From: Lentilactobacillus curieae
GTDB lineage: Bacteria > Bacillota > Bacilli > Lactobacillales > Lactobacillaceae
Length of the DNA stretch: 64,000 nucleotides
Direction of reading: 5' to 3'
NCBI RefSeq assembly: GCF_000785105.2
Contig: NZ_CP018906.1
Location: 1,550,001-1,614,000, forward strand
How positions within the stretch are numbered: the stretch's first letter is position 1; each line of letters opens with the position of its first letter. The translations under genes and the position numbers were made by a program. Shown in pieces: positions 53,364 to 62,964 of the stretch. Under the pieces are notes generated by a model. That model was not told the DNA's origin. It made no database searches and saw only the letters and a program-made list of their open reading frames with translations.

Positions 53364-55196
53364 ATGAGTTATCAAGCTCTTTACCGGGTTTGGCGACCAC
53401 AAAGATTCGATGAGTTGGTCGGCCAAGAAATTATCACCCAAACATTAAAAAATGCGTTAATCACTGGTCAAACGAGCCATGCTTATCTTTTTACAGGTCC
53501 GCGCGGGACTGGTAAAACCTCTGCAGCCAAGATTTTCTCAAAGGCAGTCAACTGTCATTATTTAAAGGACGGTGAGCCTTGTAACGAATGTGAAACCTGT
53601 AAAGCAATTACTGAAGGTAGCTTAAATGATGTGATTGAAATTGATGCCGCCTCAAATAATGGGGTTGAAGAGATTCGTGACATTCGAGATAAGGCGAAGT
53701 ATGCACCAACAGTTGCTGACTATAAAGTTTATATCATTGATGAAGTTCATATGTTATCAACTGGGGCCTTCAATGCTTTGTTGAAGACCTTGGAGGAACC
53801 ACCTGCTAATGTGATCTTCATTTTAGCTACAACTGAACCTCATAAAATTCCAGCGACAATCATTTCTAGAACACAAAGATTTGATTTTAAGCGAATCAAG
53901 CCCAAGACGATCCTTGAAAGAATGGAATACATTCTTGGTCAGAAGGGTGTTGAGTACGAAGACAAGGCACTAAAGCTGATTGCTAAATCAGCTGAGGGTG
54001 GAATGCGGGATGCACTCTCGATTTTGGATCAAGCCATGTCATATGGTGACAACCAAATTACTTATGATAATGCGTTGCTGGTCACAGGAAGCGTCAAAAA
54101 TGATTTGTTGTTGACCTACTTGGAACAGGTGACTGGCGGACAGACCAAAGATGCACTGAAAACAATTCAAGCAATTCTGGATGAGGGTAAGGATCTTAAA
54201 CGTTTTGTTGAGGACCTGACCAGTACTTGCCAAGATTTACTTTTGTATCGGCAAGATACTGAAATGGTTGAAGAAATGGAATTGGGAATCGTTGATGAAA
54301 AGTTTAAGCAACTTAGTGAGACGATTACTGATCAACAGATATACGACATCGTGGAAGCACTCAATGATGTTTTGAATTCGCTGAGATTCACGACTCACCA
54401 AGACGTATATCTTGAAGTATTGACAGTAAAACTGACTCACTTGGACGCTCAACCGGTTGAGGTAGCAAGCAACTCTGCAACACCTGCTGGACCAGAATAT
54501 CACGACCTACTTGATACAATTCAGTCTTTAAAGGATCAGGTTCGGGAACTGTCTAAAGAAGTTAAACAGCAACCAAAAGTTGTTGCTTCAGCGGATAATG
54601 TAGCTCCAGAAGTTACTAAACCAAGCCCAATCGAAAAGAAACCTGCTGATACTCGGGTTGAGTTAACTAAGATCTATCCAATTTTGGATAGTGCCACTAG
54701 GGATGAACTTAACCAATTCAAACAAGTTTGGCCAGATCTAATGGAGTCGTTATCAGTCACTCAAAGAGCAGTTATGCATGTTTCAACGCCCGTAGCAGCT
54801 AGTGATGATGGAGTAATTGTTTCTTTTGAATATCTTTTTCTATACCAAAAGGCAAAGTCAGACACTGATTTAAAGGATGCCCTTGAAAATAGTCTTGATC
54901 GTATTGTCGGTAAGGCACCGCAAATCGTGTTTGTTCCAGAAAACCAGTGGCCTGAGATTCGCAGCGATTATCTATCCAAGAATGGTCATCCAAAGCCAAC
55001 TTCAACTGAAAAAGTGACAACTGACTCAACCACAAAATCTAATTCCGCGGATCAAAGTGAACCACCTTTGCCACCAGAACCAGGTGATATTGATACACCA
55101 GCTCAAGAAATGCAAAATGAAAACCAAGCCAACTTAGTCGTAAAAAAAGCCGAAGAACTCTTTGGCAGTGACATTGTTGACGTAAAAGATGATTAA
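53364..55196 (+). CDS. dnaX: DNA polymerase III subunits gamma/tau
   Basis: A 610-aa clamp-loader ATPase. Walker A is [12 protein letters not shown], the four-Cys zinc module is in [16 protein letters not shown], Walker B is IIDEVHMLS and the sensor is SRTQRFDF. The C-terminal 230 residues are the variable tau region. It heads a run with ebfC and recR. Confidence 0.96.
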   Translation: MSYQALYRVWRPQRFDELVGQEIITQTLKNALITGQTSHAYLFTGPRGTGKTSAAKIFSKAVNCHYLKDGEPCNECETCKAITEGSLNDVIEIDAASNNGVEEIRDIRDKAKYAPTVADYKVYIIDEVHMLSTGAFNALLKTLEEPPANVIFILATTEPHKIPATIISRTQRFDFKRIKPKTILERMEYILGQKGVEYEDKALKLIAKSAEGGMRDALSILDQAMSYGDNQITYDNALLVTGSVKNDLLLTYLEQVTGGQTKDALKTIQAILDEGKDLKRFVEDLTSTCQDLLLYRQDTEMVEEMELGIVDEKFKQLSETITDQQIYDIVEALNDVLNSLRFTTHQDVYLEVLTVKLTHLDAQPVEVASNSATPAGPEYHDLLDTIQSLKDQVRELSKEVKQQPKVVASADNVAPEVTKPSPIEKKPADTRVELTKIYPILDSATRDELNQFKQVWPDLMESLSVTQRAVMHVSTPVAASDDGVIVSFEYLFLYQKAKSDTDLKDALENSLDRIVGKAPQIVFVPENQWPEIRSDYLSKNGHPKPTSTEKVTTDSTTKSNSADQSEPPLPPEPGDIDTPAQEMQNENQANLVVKKAEELFGSDIVDVKDD

Positions 55197-55213
55197 ATGG
55201 AGGAACTTTTTCT

Positions 55214-55525
55214 ATGATGAACGGCATGAACATGAACAAGATGATGAAACAAATGAAAAAGATGCAACAACAATTGGCCGAGGAACAAGAAAACCTTAAT
55301 CAACAAGAATTTAAAGGTAACTCACCAGAAGATATGGTGGTAGCAACATTTGACGGCAGCAAGAAGCTAAAGGACTTGCAAATCAAAAGCGAAGCCATTG
55401 ACCCAGATGATCCAGACATGTTGGCAGACCTTATAATTGCGGCTGTAAATGATGGTTTAGAAAAGGTTGAAAAACAAACTCAACAAACTATGGGTAAGTA
55501 TACTAAGGGAATCCCAGGACTATAA
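55214..55525 (+). CDS. Nucleoid-associated protein YbaB/EbfC
   Basis: A 103-aa protein with a Met/Lys-rich N-terminal helix ([18 protein letters not shown]) and the core [16 protein letters not shown]. It binds DNA as a dimer and is found between dnaX and recR in most bacteria. ATG at 55214 or 55220 are both possible. Confidence 0.93.
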   Translation: MMNGMNMNKMMKQMKKMQQQLAEEQENLNQQEFKGNSPEDMVVATFDGSKKLKDLQIKSEAIDPDDPDMLADLIIAAVNDGLEKVEKQTQQTMGKYTKGIPGL

Positions 55526-55546
55526 AAAGGAATCGAGCGAACTGCA

Positions 55547-56146
55547 ATGCAATATCCAGAACCAATCGCAAAATTAATTGAAAGTTTCATGAAGCTACCT
55601 GGTATCGGAAACAAGACGGCTACTAGGTTAGCTTTTTACGCAGTCGACATGAATAATCAAGACGTGATGGATTTCGCAGATGCGCTTAAGCAAACAAAGG
55701 AAAACCTCAAGTATTGTTCTATTTGTGGGAACCTTACTGAAGAGGATCCCTGTGAAATCTGTCGGGATAAGTCTCGAGATCAATCAACGATTCTAGTGGT
55801 TGAACAGCCGAAAGATGTAATGGTGATGGAAAAAATTCAGCAATACCATGGTCTTTACCATGTTCTTCACGGAGTTTTGTCTCCAATCGAAGGCATTGGT
55901 CCTGAGGATATTAATGTTAGTTCGTTGATCAAACGGCTGCAAAAAAATGACGAGGTCAAAGAAGTCATTGTTGCAACAAACGCAACTCCGGAGGGGGAAT
56001 CAACGGCAATGTACCTATCTAAGTTGATTCGCCCATCTGGAATTAAGGTAACAAGGCTAGCCCGTGGATTATCAATGGGAGCTGATATTGAGTACGCTGA
56101 TGAAATGACCTTGTTCAAGGCCGTTGAAGGTAGAACAGAAATATAA
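55547..56146 (+). CDS. recR: Recombination protein RecR
   Basis: A 199-aa protein with a helix-hairpin-helix ([14 protein letters not shown]), a four-Cys zinc finger ([16 protein letters not shown]), a Toprim domain ([13 protein letters not shown]) and a Walker-B-like end ([16 protein letters not shown]). It works with RecO/RecF in gap repair. Confidence 0.96.
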   Translation: MQYPEPIAKLIESFMKLPGIGNKTATRLAFYAVDMNNQDVMDFADALKQTKENLKYCSICGNLTEEDPCEICRDKSRDQSTILVVEQPKDVMVMEKIQQYHGLYHVLHGVLSPIEGIGPEDINVSSLIKRLQKNDEVKEVIVATNATPEGESTAMYLSKLIRPSGIKVTRLARGLSMGADIEYADEMTLFKAVEGRTEI

Positions 56147-56162
56147 CGGGAGCTGAGTGAAG

Positions 56163-56432
56163 ATGTTGTTTGGTCGGAGAAAACGCAAAGTGAAAGCTGA
56201 GTACGACGAGGAGCTTTTGGATTTGATCAATACTTTGAAAGAAAAGTGGGATTATGCTCAAAAAACTCAGGATGCAATCGCTGACGTAGACAATGAAATC
56301 AGGATTGAAACAGCACTTGCCAGACAGAAGTATTTTTTCATTTACCGTGAAGCTAGACTCCGTAGTGTTAAAAATGATCATATTCAACCTTCGGTTATTA
56401 ACTATGATCACAGTTACGATCACTACGAGTAA
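56163..56432 (+). CDS. YaaL-family protein (DUF2508)
   Basis: An 89-aa basic, helical protein with no catalytic motif, in the recR-yaaL-tmk position typical of Bacilli. ATG 56163 (MLFGRRKRK) has GGGAG 10 nt upstream; GTG 56157 would add two residues. Function unknown. Confidence 0.75.
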   Translation: MLFGRRKRKVKAEYDEELLDLINTLKEKWDYAQKTQDAIADVDNEIRIETALARQKYFFIYREARLRSVKNDHIQPSVINYDHSYDHYE

Positions 56433-56562
56433 TTTATTATTGCAGAGTGGTTGTGTTTGGGATTAGTATTCAAGCATACACAACTACTCTTTTTTAATGG
56501 AATAGACAAGCAAATATGCATCAAGTACAATTACTTTAGATAAGTTTTGGGGGTAGTCCAAG

Positions 56563-57210
56563 TTGACGGGAAAGTTTATTACGTTTGAAGGCCCTGACGG
56601 TGCTGGAAAAACGACTGTTATGAACAATGTGGTAGAAAAAATCAGTTCTTTACTTGGTGATCGACTATTAGTCACTAGAGAACCTGGTGGTAATAAAATT
56701 TCTGAACAAATTCGTAACGTGATTTTGGATCGGAAAAACACTGAAATGGATGCCCGAACTGAAGCACTTCTATATTCGGCAGCTAGAAGACAACACTTAG
56801 TTGAAACGATTATTCCAGCCTTAAATGCTGGAAAGTTGGTCTTATGTGACCGTTACGTTGATAGTTCAGTCGCATATCAAGGATCTGGCCGGCAAATTGG
56901 AATGGATGAGGTTTATCAGATGAATCGGTTTGCTACCGAAGACCTGTTGCCATTTAAGACAATCTATTTTGATATTCCGGTACAAGTAGGCTTAGATAGA
57001 ATTGCTGCTCACAGAAGTAAAGATGCGGTTGACCGCTTAGACGTTGAAGCAGTGTCCTTTCACGAACGGGTTCATGATGGCTACCTAAAAGTTGCGAAGA
57101 ACAACCAGGAAAGATTTGTCATGATTGATGCCACAAAGCCTCTGTCAGAAGTAATTGAAAGCACAATTAGTGTGATTAAAACTGAAGCCCAAGAATTCTT
57201 TAAGGAGTAG
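56563..57210 (+). CDS. tmk: Thymidylate kinase
   Basis: A 215-aa kinase making dTDP from dTMP. P-loop EGPDGAGKTTV, DR motif DRYVDSSVAYQGSGRQ and lid region follow the family. TTG start with GGGGG upstream. It begins a group with darA, holB and yabA. Confidence 0.95.
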   Translation: MTGKFITFEGPDGAGKTTVMNNVVEKISSLLGDRLLVTREPGGNKISEQIRNVILDRKNTEMDARTEALLYSAARRQHLVETIIPALNAGKLVLCDRYVDSSVAYQGSGRQIGMDEVYQMNRFATEDLLPFKTIYFDIPVQVGLDRIAAHRSKDAVDRLDVEAVSFHERVHDGYLKVAKNNQERFVMIDATKPLSEVIESTISVIKTEAQEFFKE

Positions 57211-57215
57211 ATATT

Positions 57216-57542
57216 ATGAAATTAGTAATTGCAATTGTCCAAGATAAGGACGCTAACAAACTTCGCTCGGTGTTTGTTGCAAACGAAATCATCGCTACTA
57301 GATTTTCTACATCAGGTAGTTTTTTAAGAGCCGGAAATACCACTTATTTGGTTGGAGTTGACGACGACAAAGTAGAAAAAGTTCTTGAGCTAATAAAGGA
57401 AACTTGTTCATCCAGAGAGCAATTTATGACGCCGCCAGTAAGTTTAAGTGGTGACACTTCAGAACATACATTTCCAATTGAAGTTCAAGTTGGTGGCGCA
57501 ACCGTTATGGTGCTACCAATCGAATCATTTCATCAGTTTTAA
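57216..57542 (+). CDS. darA: Cyclic-di-AMP receptor, PII-like (DarA/PstA)
   Basis: A 108-aa PII-like protein with VIAIVQDKDANKL at the N-terminus and ATRFSTSGSFLRAGNTTYL, the nucleotide-binding strand of YaaQ/DarA. It is known in Firmicutes as a c-di-AMP binder of unclear output. The tmk-darA-holB order is conserved. Confidence 0.92.
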   Translation: MKLVIAIVQDKDANKLRSVFVANEIIATRFSTSGSFLRAGNTTYLVGVDDDKVEKVLELIKETCSSREQFMTPPVSLSGDTSEHTFPIEVQVGGATVMVLPIESFHQF

Positions 57543-57565
57543 GAAACAATTAGTGGGTGTAAGCG

Positions 57566-58570
57566 TTGGCTAATGATGTATTAAAAATTGTAACTGAACG
57601 GCAGCCGCAAGTTTTTGATCAATTTATGAAAATAATTGATAAGAACGAGCTATCGCATGCGTATTTATTTACGGGCGAGGAGGGTGCTGGTGAATTTGAA
57701 GTCGCTTTGGGAATCGCAATGCGGCTTTTTTGTGAGAACGTTAAAGATGGCAAACCATGTGGGGTATGTCATGAGTGCCAACGAATCTTAAACTACGATA
57801 ATCCAGATGTTGTGATTGAAAGAACCGATGATCGTAGCATTAAGGTAGATCAGATCAGAAGAATTAAAGATGAATTTTCTAAGTCCGCCGTTGAGGGGAG
57901 TAAGAAGGTTTTTATTATTTCTGGTGCTGAGAAGTTAACTTCTGGTGCTGCTAATAGTTTACTTAAGTTTATTGAAGAACCAATTGGTGAAGTGGTAACA
58001 ATTCTGATTACTCAAAATAAGAATTTGGTTTTACCAACAATTGTTTCTAGAACCCAAGTAATTGAATTTCCACAGTTAGATCGAAATGATTTTTTAAAAC
58101 AAATCAGGGCCGCTGGGATTACTCCTAGTTCTGCGAATTTAATGCTAAGTTTGACCAACGATATTTCAGAAATGACGAGTTGGTCTCAAGACGGTTGGTT
58201 CGAAAATGCTCAAGCCGCAGTTGGTCAGTGGTTTAAGTATGTCGTAAAGGGCGATGCAATGGCATTTGCCTTCATTCAAACTAAACTTTTGGGCATAGTT
58301 ACAAATCGGGAAGAACAGAGTGTCATCATAGCGATGATGGTACAAATCTTTAGTGAACCAATGGAGCTTAAGTATTTGGGAAATGATGTAGAACGAAAGT
58401 TTCCTCAGATATCTGATAGTATTGACCAGGCAACTGACAAACTTTCAGCAAGTCAGCTTACTAGTAGCTTAGAATTACTGCTTAAAATGAGCAGTAGTTT
58501 AAATGGAAATATTAATTTCCAAAACATATTAGAAGAAACAACATTGAAATTACTGGATATTGTTAAGTGA
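57566..58570 (+). CDS. holB: DNA polymerase III subunit delta'
   Basis: A 334-aa clamp-loader subunit. The zinc module CENVKDGKPCGVCHEC and IKVDQIRRI are conserved. The P-loop is degenerate (GEEGAGEFE), as expected for delta', which does not hydrolyse ATP. SRTQVIEFP is the sensor segment. TTG start. Confidence 0.92.
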   Translation: MANDVLKIVTERQPQVFDQFMKIIDKNELSHAYLFTGEEGAGEFEVALGIAMRLFCENVKDGKPCGVCHECQRILNYDNPDVVIERTDDRSIKVDQIRRIKDEFSKSAVEGSKKVFIISGAEKLTSGAANSLLKFIEEPIGEVVTILITQNKNLVLPTIVSRTQVIEFPQLDRNDFLKQIRAAGITPSSANLMLSLTNDISEMTSWSQDGWFENAQAAVGQWFKYVVKGDAMAFAFIQTKLLGIVTNREEQSVIIAMMVQIFSEPMELKYLGNDVERKFPQISDSIDQATDKLSASQLTSSLELLLKMSSSLNGNINFQNILEETTLKLLDIVK

Positions 58571-58589
58571 TAGCAAGGGATGGTATTAA

Positions 58590-58919
58590 TTGAATCCAAA
58601 TGACCTTTATGAAAAGTTAAGAGACCTCAATCAAAAACTTAATGATACTGCGACTGAATTTACCGAACTTCATGAAGAAATGATTCGGCTAATGGAAAAG
58701 AACGCAGAACTAAATATTGAAAATCAAAATCTTCGTGAACGCTTGAAAACAGTCAATCACGATAATAATGAACCGGATGATGGTCTGTCTAGTTCACGTA
58801 AAAACTTAGAAAAACTTTACCATGAAGGATTTCATGTATGTAATGATTATTATGGAAAACGCCGAGAAGATGGTGAAGAGTGCATTTTTTGTACTGAAAT
58901 AATTTACGGACGCCGATAA
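58590..58919 (+). CDS. yabA: Replication initiation control protein YabA
   Basis: A 109-aa protein with a long N-terminal coiled coil (leucine-zipper-like, about residues 1-60) and a C-terminal zinc domain (HVCNDYYG and ECIFC). YabA links DnaA and DnaN to limit re-initiation. TTG start. Confidence 0.93.
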   Translation: MNPNDLYEKLRDLNQKLNDTATEFTELHEEMIRLMEKNAELNIENQNLRERLKTVNHDNNEPDDGLSSSRKNLEKLYHEGFHVCNDYYGKRREDGEECIFCTEIIYGRR

Positions 58920-58940
58920 TTTTAGGGAGGAGACAAGCGA

Positions 58941-59828
58941 TTGGAAACACAGAAGAGTTTTGCAAGCAACCAACCTTTTGGGACGCTGTACCTTGTTCCA
59001 ACGCCAATTGGTAATTTAGATGATATGACTTTTAGAGCCATTAAGGTTTTAAAGGAAGTTGATTTGATTGCGGCTGAAGATACAAGAAATACAGCAAAGT
59101 TGTTGAATCACTTTGAGATTGGGACTCATCAAGAAAGTTTCCATGAACATAACTCTCACAGTAAAATTCCAGAACTAATCGATAAATTAAAGGCTGGGCA
59201 ATCAATTGCGCAGGTGTCGGATGCGGGGATGCCTTCAATCAGTGATCCTGGACATGATTTAGTGGTCGAATGTACAAAACAGGGGATATCAGTAGTGCCG
59301 CTTCCTGGTGCAAATGCTGGAATTACAGCATTAATTGCCTCTGGATTATCTCCACAACCATTTTATTTCTTTGGCTTTTTACCACGAAAGGGTAAGGAAC
59401 AACAGGATGCTTTAACGGAGTTGGCTGAAAAGCCCGAAACGTTAATTTTATACGAAGCTCCTCATAGATTGAAGCAAACACTTAAAGTACTGGCATCAGC
59501 ATTTTCCGCTGACAGACGTGCAGTACTTTGCCGAGAATTAACCAAACGTCATGAGGAGTTTATTCGGGGGACTTTTTCTGATTTGATCGAATGGTCAGAA
59601 ACAACGGAAATTCGTGGTGAGTTTGTGATTATTATTGATGGAAATGACCACCCAGCAGTTGGAGCAATTGATGAAGAAGCTAATGCTTTATCTGGGCTTT
59701 CAGTTAAAGAGCAGGTCGACCATTATGTAGAATCAGGATTAAAAGTTAACGATGCAATTAAAAAGGTTGCTAAACTTCATGAAGTTAAAAAGCAGCTAAT
59801 TTATCGAGAATATCATCAATTAGATTAG
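58941..59828 (+). CDS. rsmI: 16S rRNA (cytidine-1402 2'-O) methyltransferase
   Basis: A 295-aa tetrapyrrole-methylase-fold enzyme. LYLVPTPIGNLDDMTFRAI, AAEDTRNTAKLL and VSDAGMPSISDPGHDLV are its signatures. TTG start with GGGAGGAG upstream. It follows yabA by 21 bp as in other Bacilli. Confidence 0.95.
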   Translation: METQKSFASNQPFGTLYLVPTPIGNLDDMTFRAIKVLKEVDLIAAEDTRNTAKLLNHFEIGTHQESFHEHNSHSKIPELIDKLKAGQSIAQVSDAGMPSISDPGHDLVVECTKQGISVVPLPGANAGITALIASGLSPQPFYFFGFLPRKGKEQQDALTELAEKPETLILYEAPHRLKQTLKVLASAFSADRRAVLCRELTKRHEEFIRGTFSDLIEWSETTEIRGEFVIIIDGNDHPAVGAIDEEANALSGLSVKEQVDHYVESGLKVNDAIKKVAKLHEVKKQLIYREYHQLD

Positions 59829-59839
59829 GAAGGCGAGTC

Positions 59840-60595
59840 ATGACTGCAAAAACATTTTCAGAAACACACACAATTCCATATTACGAAGGAAATGTGACTA
59901 ATCACATGACTTTAGCGATGTTATTGAATGTCGTGATTCTGGTCTCTGAACACCAAAACGAAACCTTAGGGGTCGACCATAAGCAATTAATTAATAATTA
60001 TGGGACTGGTTGGATTGTGACGTCCTATTCAATCAAAATTAACCAAATGCCAGCTATTGATCAAACCATTAAGTTAACGACCAGAGGAACTTCATACAAT
60101 AAGTACTTTGCTTTTCGTGAATTTTGGATTGAGGACGAAGCTGGTAATGAATTAGTCAAAATTGATAGTATTTGGGTATTAATGAACGAAGAAACCCGAA
60201 AAGTAACAACTATTGACAGTGAAATCATTGCCCCGTATGAGTCTGAAAATGTAAAGAAAGTTCCTAGATTACCTCGACCTGAGAAAATCGGTTCGGATTT
60301 AGATTTCAGCAAAAAGTACCAAGTTCGTTCGAATGATATTGATTTTAATGGCCATGTTAATAATGCCCATTATCTAGACTGGATGGTAGACGTATTGCCG
60401 ATGGACTTCATTATTGGTCATACTCCAGTCCAAGTTGATATTCGGTTTGAAAATGAAGTTAAGTATGGTAGTTGGGTTGAAAGTGCAGCTACCCAAGAAA
60501 CAAATGACGCTGGTATGATTAAAACGGTTCACTGCATTAAATCGGGAGAAGACACGTCAGCAATTGCCACAATAATCTGGAAGGAAGCTGAATAA
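59840..60595 (+). CDS. Acyl-ACP thioesterase
   Basis: A 251-aa protein of the FatA/FatB-like family, with two hotdog domains. The second contains RSNDIDFNGHVNNAHYLDWM, whose Asn/His pair is the catalytic region of these thioesterases. It releases fatty acids from acyl carrier protein. It ends on the first base of tsaB, so translation is coupled. Confidence 0.88.
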   Translation: MTAKTFSETHTIPYYEGNVTNHMTLAMLLNVVILVSEHQNETLGVDHKQLINNYGTGWIVTSYSIKINQMPAIDQTIKLTTRGTSYNKYFAFREFWIEDEAGNELVKIDSIWVLMNEETRKVTTIDSEIIAPYESENVKKVPRLPRPEKIGSDLDFSKKYQVRSNDIDFNGHVNNAHYLDWMVDVLPMDFIIGHTPVQVDIRFENEVKYGSWVESAATQETNDAGMIKTVHCIKSGEDTSAIATIIWKEAE

Positions 60596-61314
60596 TGAAT
60601 GTATTAGCGATTGACACCTCAAATAAGCCTTTATCAGTGGCAGTTCTTAATGATACTGAATTATTGGCAACTGAAACAATCACCACCCATCAAAAGCATG
60701 CAGAGTTCTTGTTGCCGGTTATTGAAGACTTGGTGAGCAAGGCAGGACTAACCCCAGCCGAGATTGATAGGATTGTGGTCGCAACTGGTCCTGGTTCGTA
60801 TACCGGTGTTAGAATGGCAACTACGGTGGCAAAGACGCTAGCAATGACATTAAATATTGAATTGGTGTCTGTCTCTAGTTTGCTGACATTGGCGCTAACT
60901 GTTCAAAAAAGCCAAAGACTAATTATTCCCGTTTTTGATGCTAGAAATGATAATATGTATACAGGTTTATATAAATGGGATGAGGACCAGTTAAAGTCAG
61001 TTTTGCCAGATCGCCATACTAACATTCATGAGTGGCTTGAGCGCTTAAAAGAGATTAACGAACCAATGGCCGTAATTTCTAGTTCAGCCAATTTTGATGA
61101 TAAATTCAGTGATCAATTAGACCGAGTTGAGATTATTGATCATTCAGAGGCGGTTCCTAATGCAGTCCTACTTGGACGGTATGGTTTAAATTTAGCGCCT
61201 GTTACTAACGTAGATGAATTAGTTCCAAGGTATCTACGGTTAACGAAGGCAGAAGCCGACTGGCGAGAAGATCATCCTAATGAGGACGAAAGTGATTATG
61301 TTGAAAAAAATTAA
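60595..61314 (+). CDS. tsaB: tRNA threonylcarbamoyladenosine biosynthesis protein TsaB
   Basis: A 239-aa inactive paralogue of TsaD needed for t6A in ANN-decoding tRNAs. ATGPGSYTGVRMATTVAKT is the typical motif. The start overlaps the thioesterase stop by one base, and the end overlaps rimI by 17 bp. Confidence 0.94.
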   Translation: MNVLAIDTSNKPLSVAVLNDTELLATETITTHQKHAEFLLPVIEDLVSKAGLTPAEIDRIVVATGPGSYTGVRMATTVAKTLAMTLNIELVSVSSLLTLALTVQKSQRLIIPVFDARNDNMYTGLYKWDEDQLKSVLPDRHTNIHEWLERLKEINEPMAVISSSANFDDKFSDQLDRVEIIDHSEAVPNAVLLGRYGLNLAPVTNVDELVPRYLRLTKAEADWREDHPNEDESDYVEKN

Positions 61315-61876
61315 GGATTGGTATTCGGAACATTTTTTTGATAAAGAAAAATCGCTTAGACAACGTTTTTTAGACATTAAAAATCATGACGTTGACATCA
61401 ACGGAACTGAATTTTTCTTGGCTAAAGCCATGATTCCGGATATTCCTGAAATATTGGGGATTGAAAGAGCGGTTTACGGAGGGCAAACTCCATGGGACGA
61501 TCGGGCATTTAGAAGCGAATTGATGCGTAAAAATGACCGTTTGTATTTAGTATTGCGTAGAAATGATTGGCTAGTTGCTTTCATTGGTTGTTCATTAAAC
61601 TTTAAGACAAAGGATTGTCATATTACCAACGTCGCGGTTGCACCAAATTTCCAAAACCACGGATTAGGTTATTTTTTGGTAAACACAATTATAAAAAAGG
61701 CTCGTCAAATGGAATTTGAAAAGGTGACATTGGAAGTTCGTATGAGTAATACCCGCGCACAAAGACTATACCGAAACATCGGTTTTGTAGACGATGGCAT
61801 CAATAAGGGGTATTATTTTAACGATCGTGAAGATGCTTTAAATATGAAAATGGACATCACCAAGCTTGGAGAGTAA
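61298..61876 (+). CDS. rimI: Ribosomal protein S18-alanine N-acetyltransferase RimI-like
   Basis: A 192-aa GNAT protein. [20 protein letters not shown] is the acetyl-CoA loop, and [18 protein letters not shown] the second conserved stretch. It has about 45 extra N-terminal residues compared with E. coli RimI. ATG 61298 is chosen with GAGGACGAA upstream. The tsaB-rimI-tsaD order is conserved in Firmicutes. Confidence 0.9.
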   Translation: MLKKIKDWYSEHFFDKEKSLRQRFLDIKNHDVDINGTEFFLAKAMIPDIPEILGIERAVYGGQTPWDDRAFRSELMRKNDRLYLVLRRNDWLVAFIGCSLNFKTKDCHITNVAVAPNFQNHGLGYFLVNTIIKKARQMEFEKVTLEVRMSNTRAQRLYRNIGFVDDGINKGYYFNDREDALNMKMDITKLGE

Positions 61877-61884
61877 GAGGTATT

Positions 61885-62907
61885 ATGGATAACAATTTAA
61901 TTCTTTCGTTTGAAACTAGCTGTGATGAAACTTCAGTCGCAGTTATCAAAAATGGAAGCGAAATTCTTTCGAACATCGTTGCAACCCAAATCAAAAGTCA
62001 CCAACGGTTTGGGGGCGTGGTTCCTGAGGTCGCTAGTCGGCATCATATTGAACAGATTACGGGTTGTGTTGAAGATGCTTTAGCTAGAGCGAGTGTAACT
62101 TACGATGATTTAGATGCAGTTGCAGTCACATATGGTCCTGGTTTAGTGGGAGCGCTGCTAATCGGAGTGACAGCTGCAAAAACGATTGCTTGGGCGCATG
62201 GTTTACCGCTAGTTCCTGTCAACCATATTGCTGGTCATATTTACGGTGCCCGGTTAGTAAAACCAATTGAATTTCCTGCCATGGCGCTTGTAGTTTCTGG
62301 AGGTCATACCGAACTAGTGTATATGCCAGAAGAAGGCAAGTTTGAAATCATTGGTGAAACTCGAGACGATGCAGCTGGTGAGGCTTACGATAAAATTGGT
62401 CGGGTGTTATCGATTAACTACCCTGCAGGAAAAGAAGTTGACGAGTTAGCTCATCAAGGTAAGGATACCTTTAATTTTCCGAGAGCAATGGATGATGACA
62501 GCAACTTTGACTTTAGTTTCAGTGGTCTAAAAAGTGCATTTATTAACACTGTTCATCATGCTGATCAGATTCACGAAAGTCTGAGTCGGGAAGACTTGGC
62601 TGCAAGTTTCCAACAAGCAGTTGTGGACGTTCTTGCTGATAAAACTAAGCGAGCTCTCCGGGAGTTCCCAGTAAACCAATTGATTTTGGCTGGGGGCGTT
62701 GCTGCAAACAGGGGACTTCGCGAAAGGTTGACTGACGAATTGACTGCATTTAAAGACACTGAGTTAGTTTTAGTGCCGCTCTCACTTTGCGGAGATAATG
62801 CTGCAATGATTGGTTCTGCAGGAGAAATGCTTTACCGTCAGGGTGTCCGTGCTGATGCAACCCTTAACGCAGACCCATCTCTTGAATTTGATTTAATGAA
62901 TAAATAA
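61885..62907 (+). CDS. tsaD: tRNA N6-adenosine threonylcarbamoyltransferase TsaD
   Basis: A 340-aa enzyme. [13 protein letters not shown] begins the fold, [10 protein letters not shown] and HIAGHIYGA are metal sites, and [12 protein letters not shown] is the signature. It transfers threonylcarbamoyl to A37 with TsaB/TsaE. Full length. Confidence 0.96.
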   Translation: MDNNLILSFETSCDETSVAVIKNGSEILSNIVATQIKSHQRFGGVVPEVASRHHIEQITGCVEDALARASVTYDDLDAVAVTYGPGLVGALLIGVTAAKTIAWAHGLPLVPVNHIAGHIYGARLVKPIEFPAMALVVSGGHTELVYMPEEGKFEIIGETRDDAAGEAYDKIGRVLSINYPAGKEVDELAHQGKDTFNFPRAMDDDSNFDFSFSGLKSAFINTVHHADQIHESLSREDLAASFQQAVVDVLADKTKRALREFPVNQLILAGGVAANRGLRERLTDELTAFKDTELVLVPLSLCGDNAAMIGSAGEMLYRQGVRADATLNADPSLEFDLMNK

Positions 62908-62910
62908 CTC

Positions 62911-62952
62911 AAAAAAGGTTCCCTAATCGTTATTGATTAGGGAACCTTTTTG
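62911..62952. terminator. Bidirectional terminator between tsaD and the ABC-F gene
   Basis: AAAAAGGTTCCCTAATC pairs with GATTAGGGAACCTTTTT. Confidence 0.9.
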
Positions 62953-62964
62953 TTTGTCTAATTA

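Noticed and set aside
57566-58570. Missing Walker A lysine in holB as a defect
   Set aside because: Delta' subunits normally lack a working P-loop.
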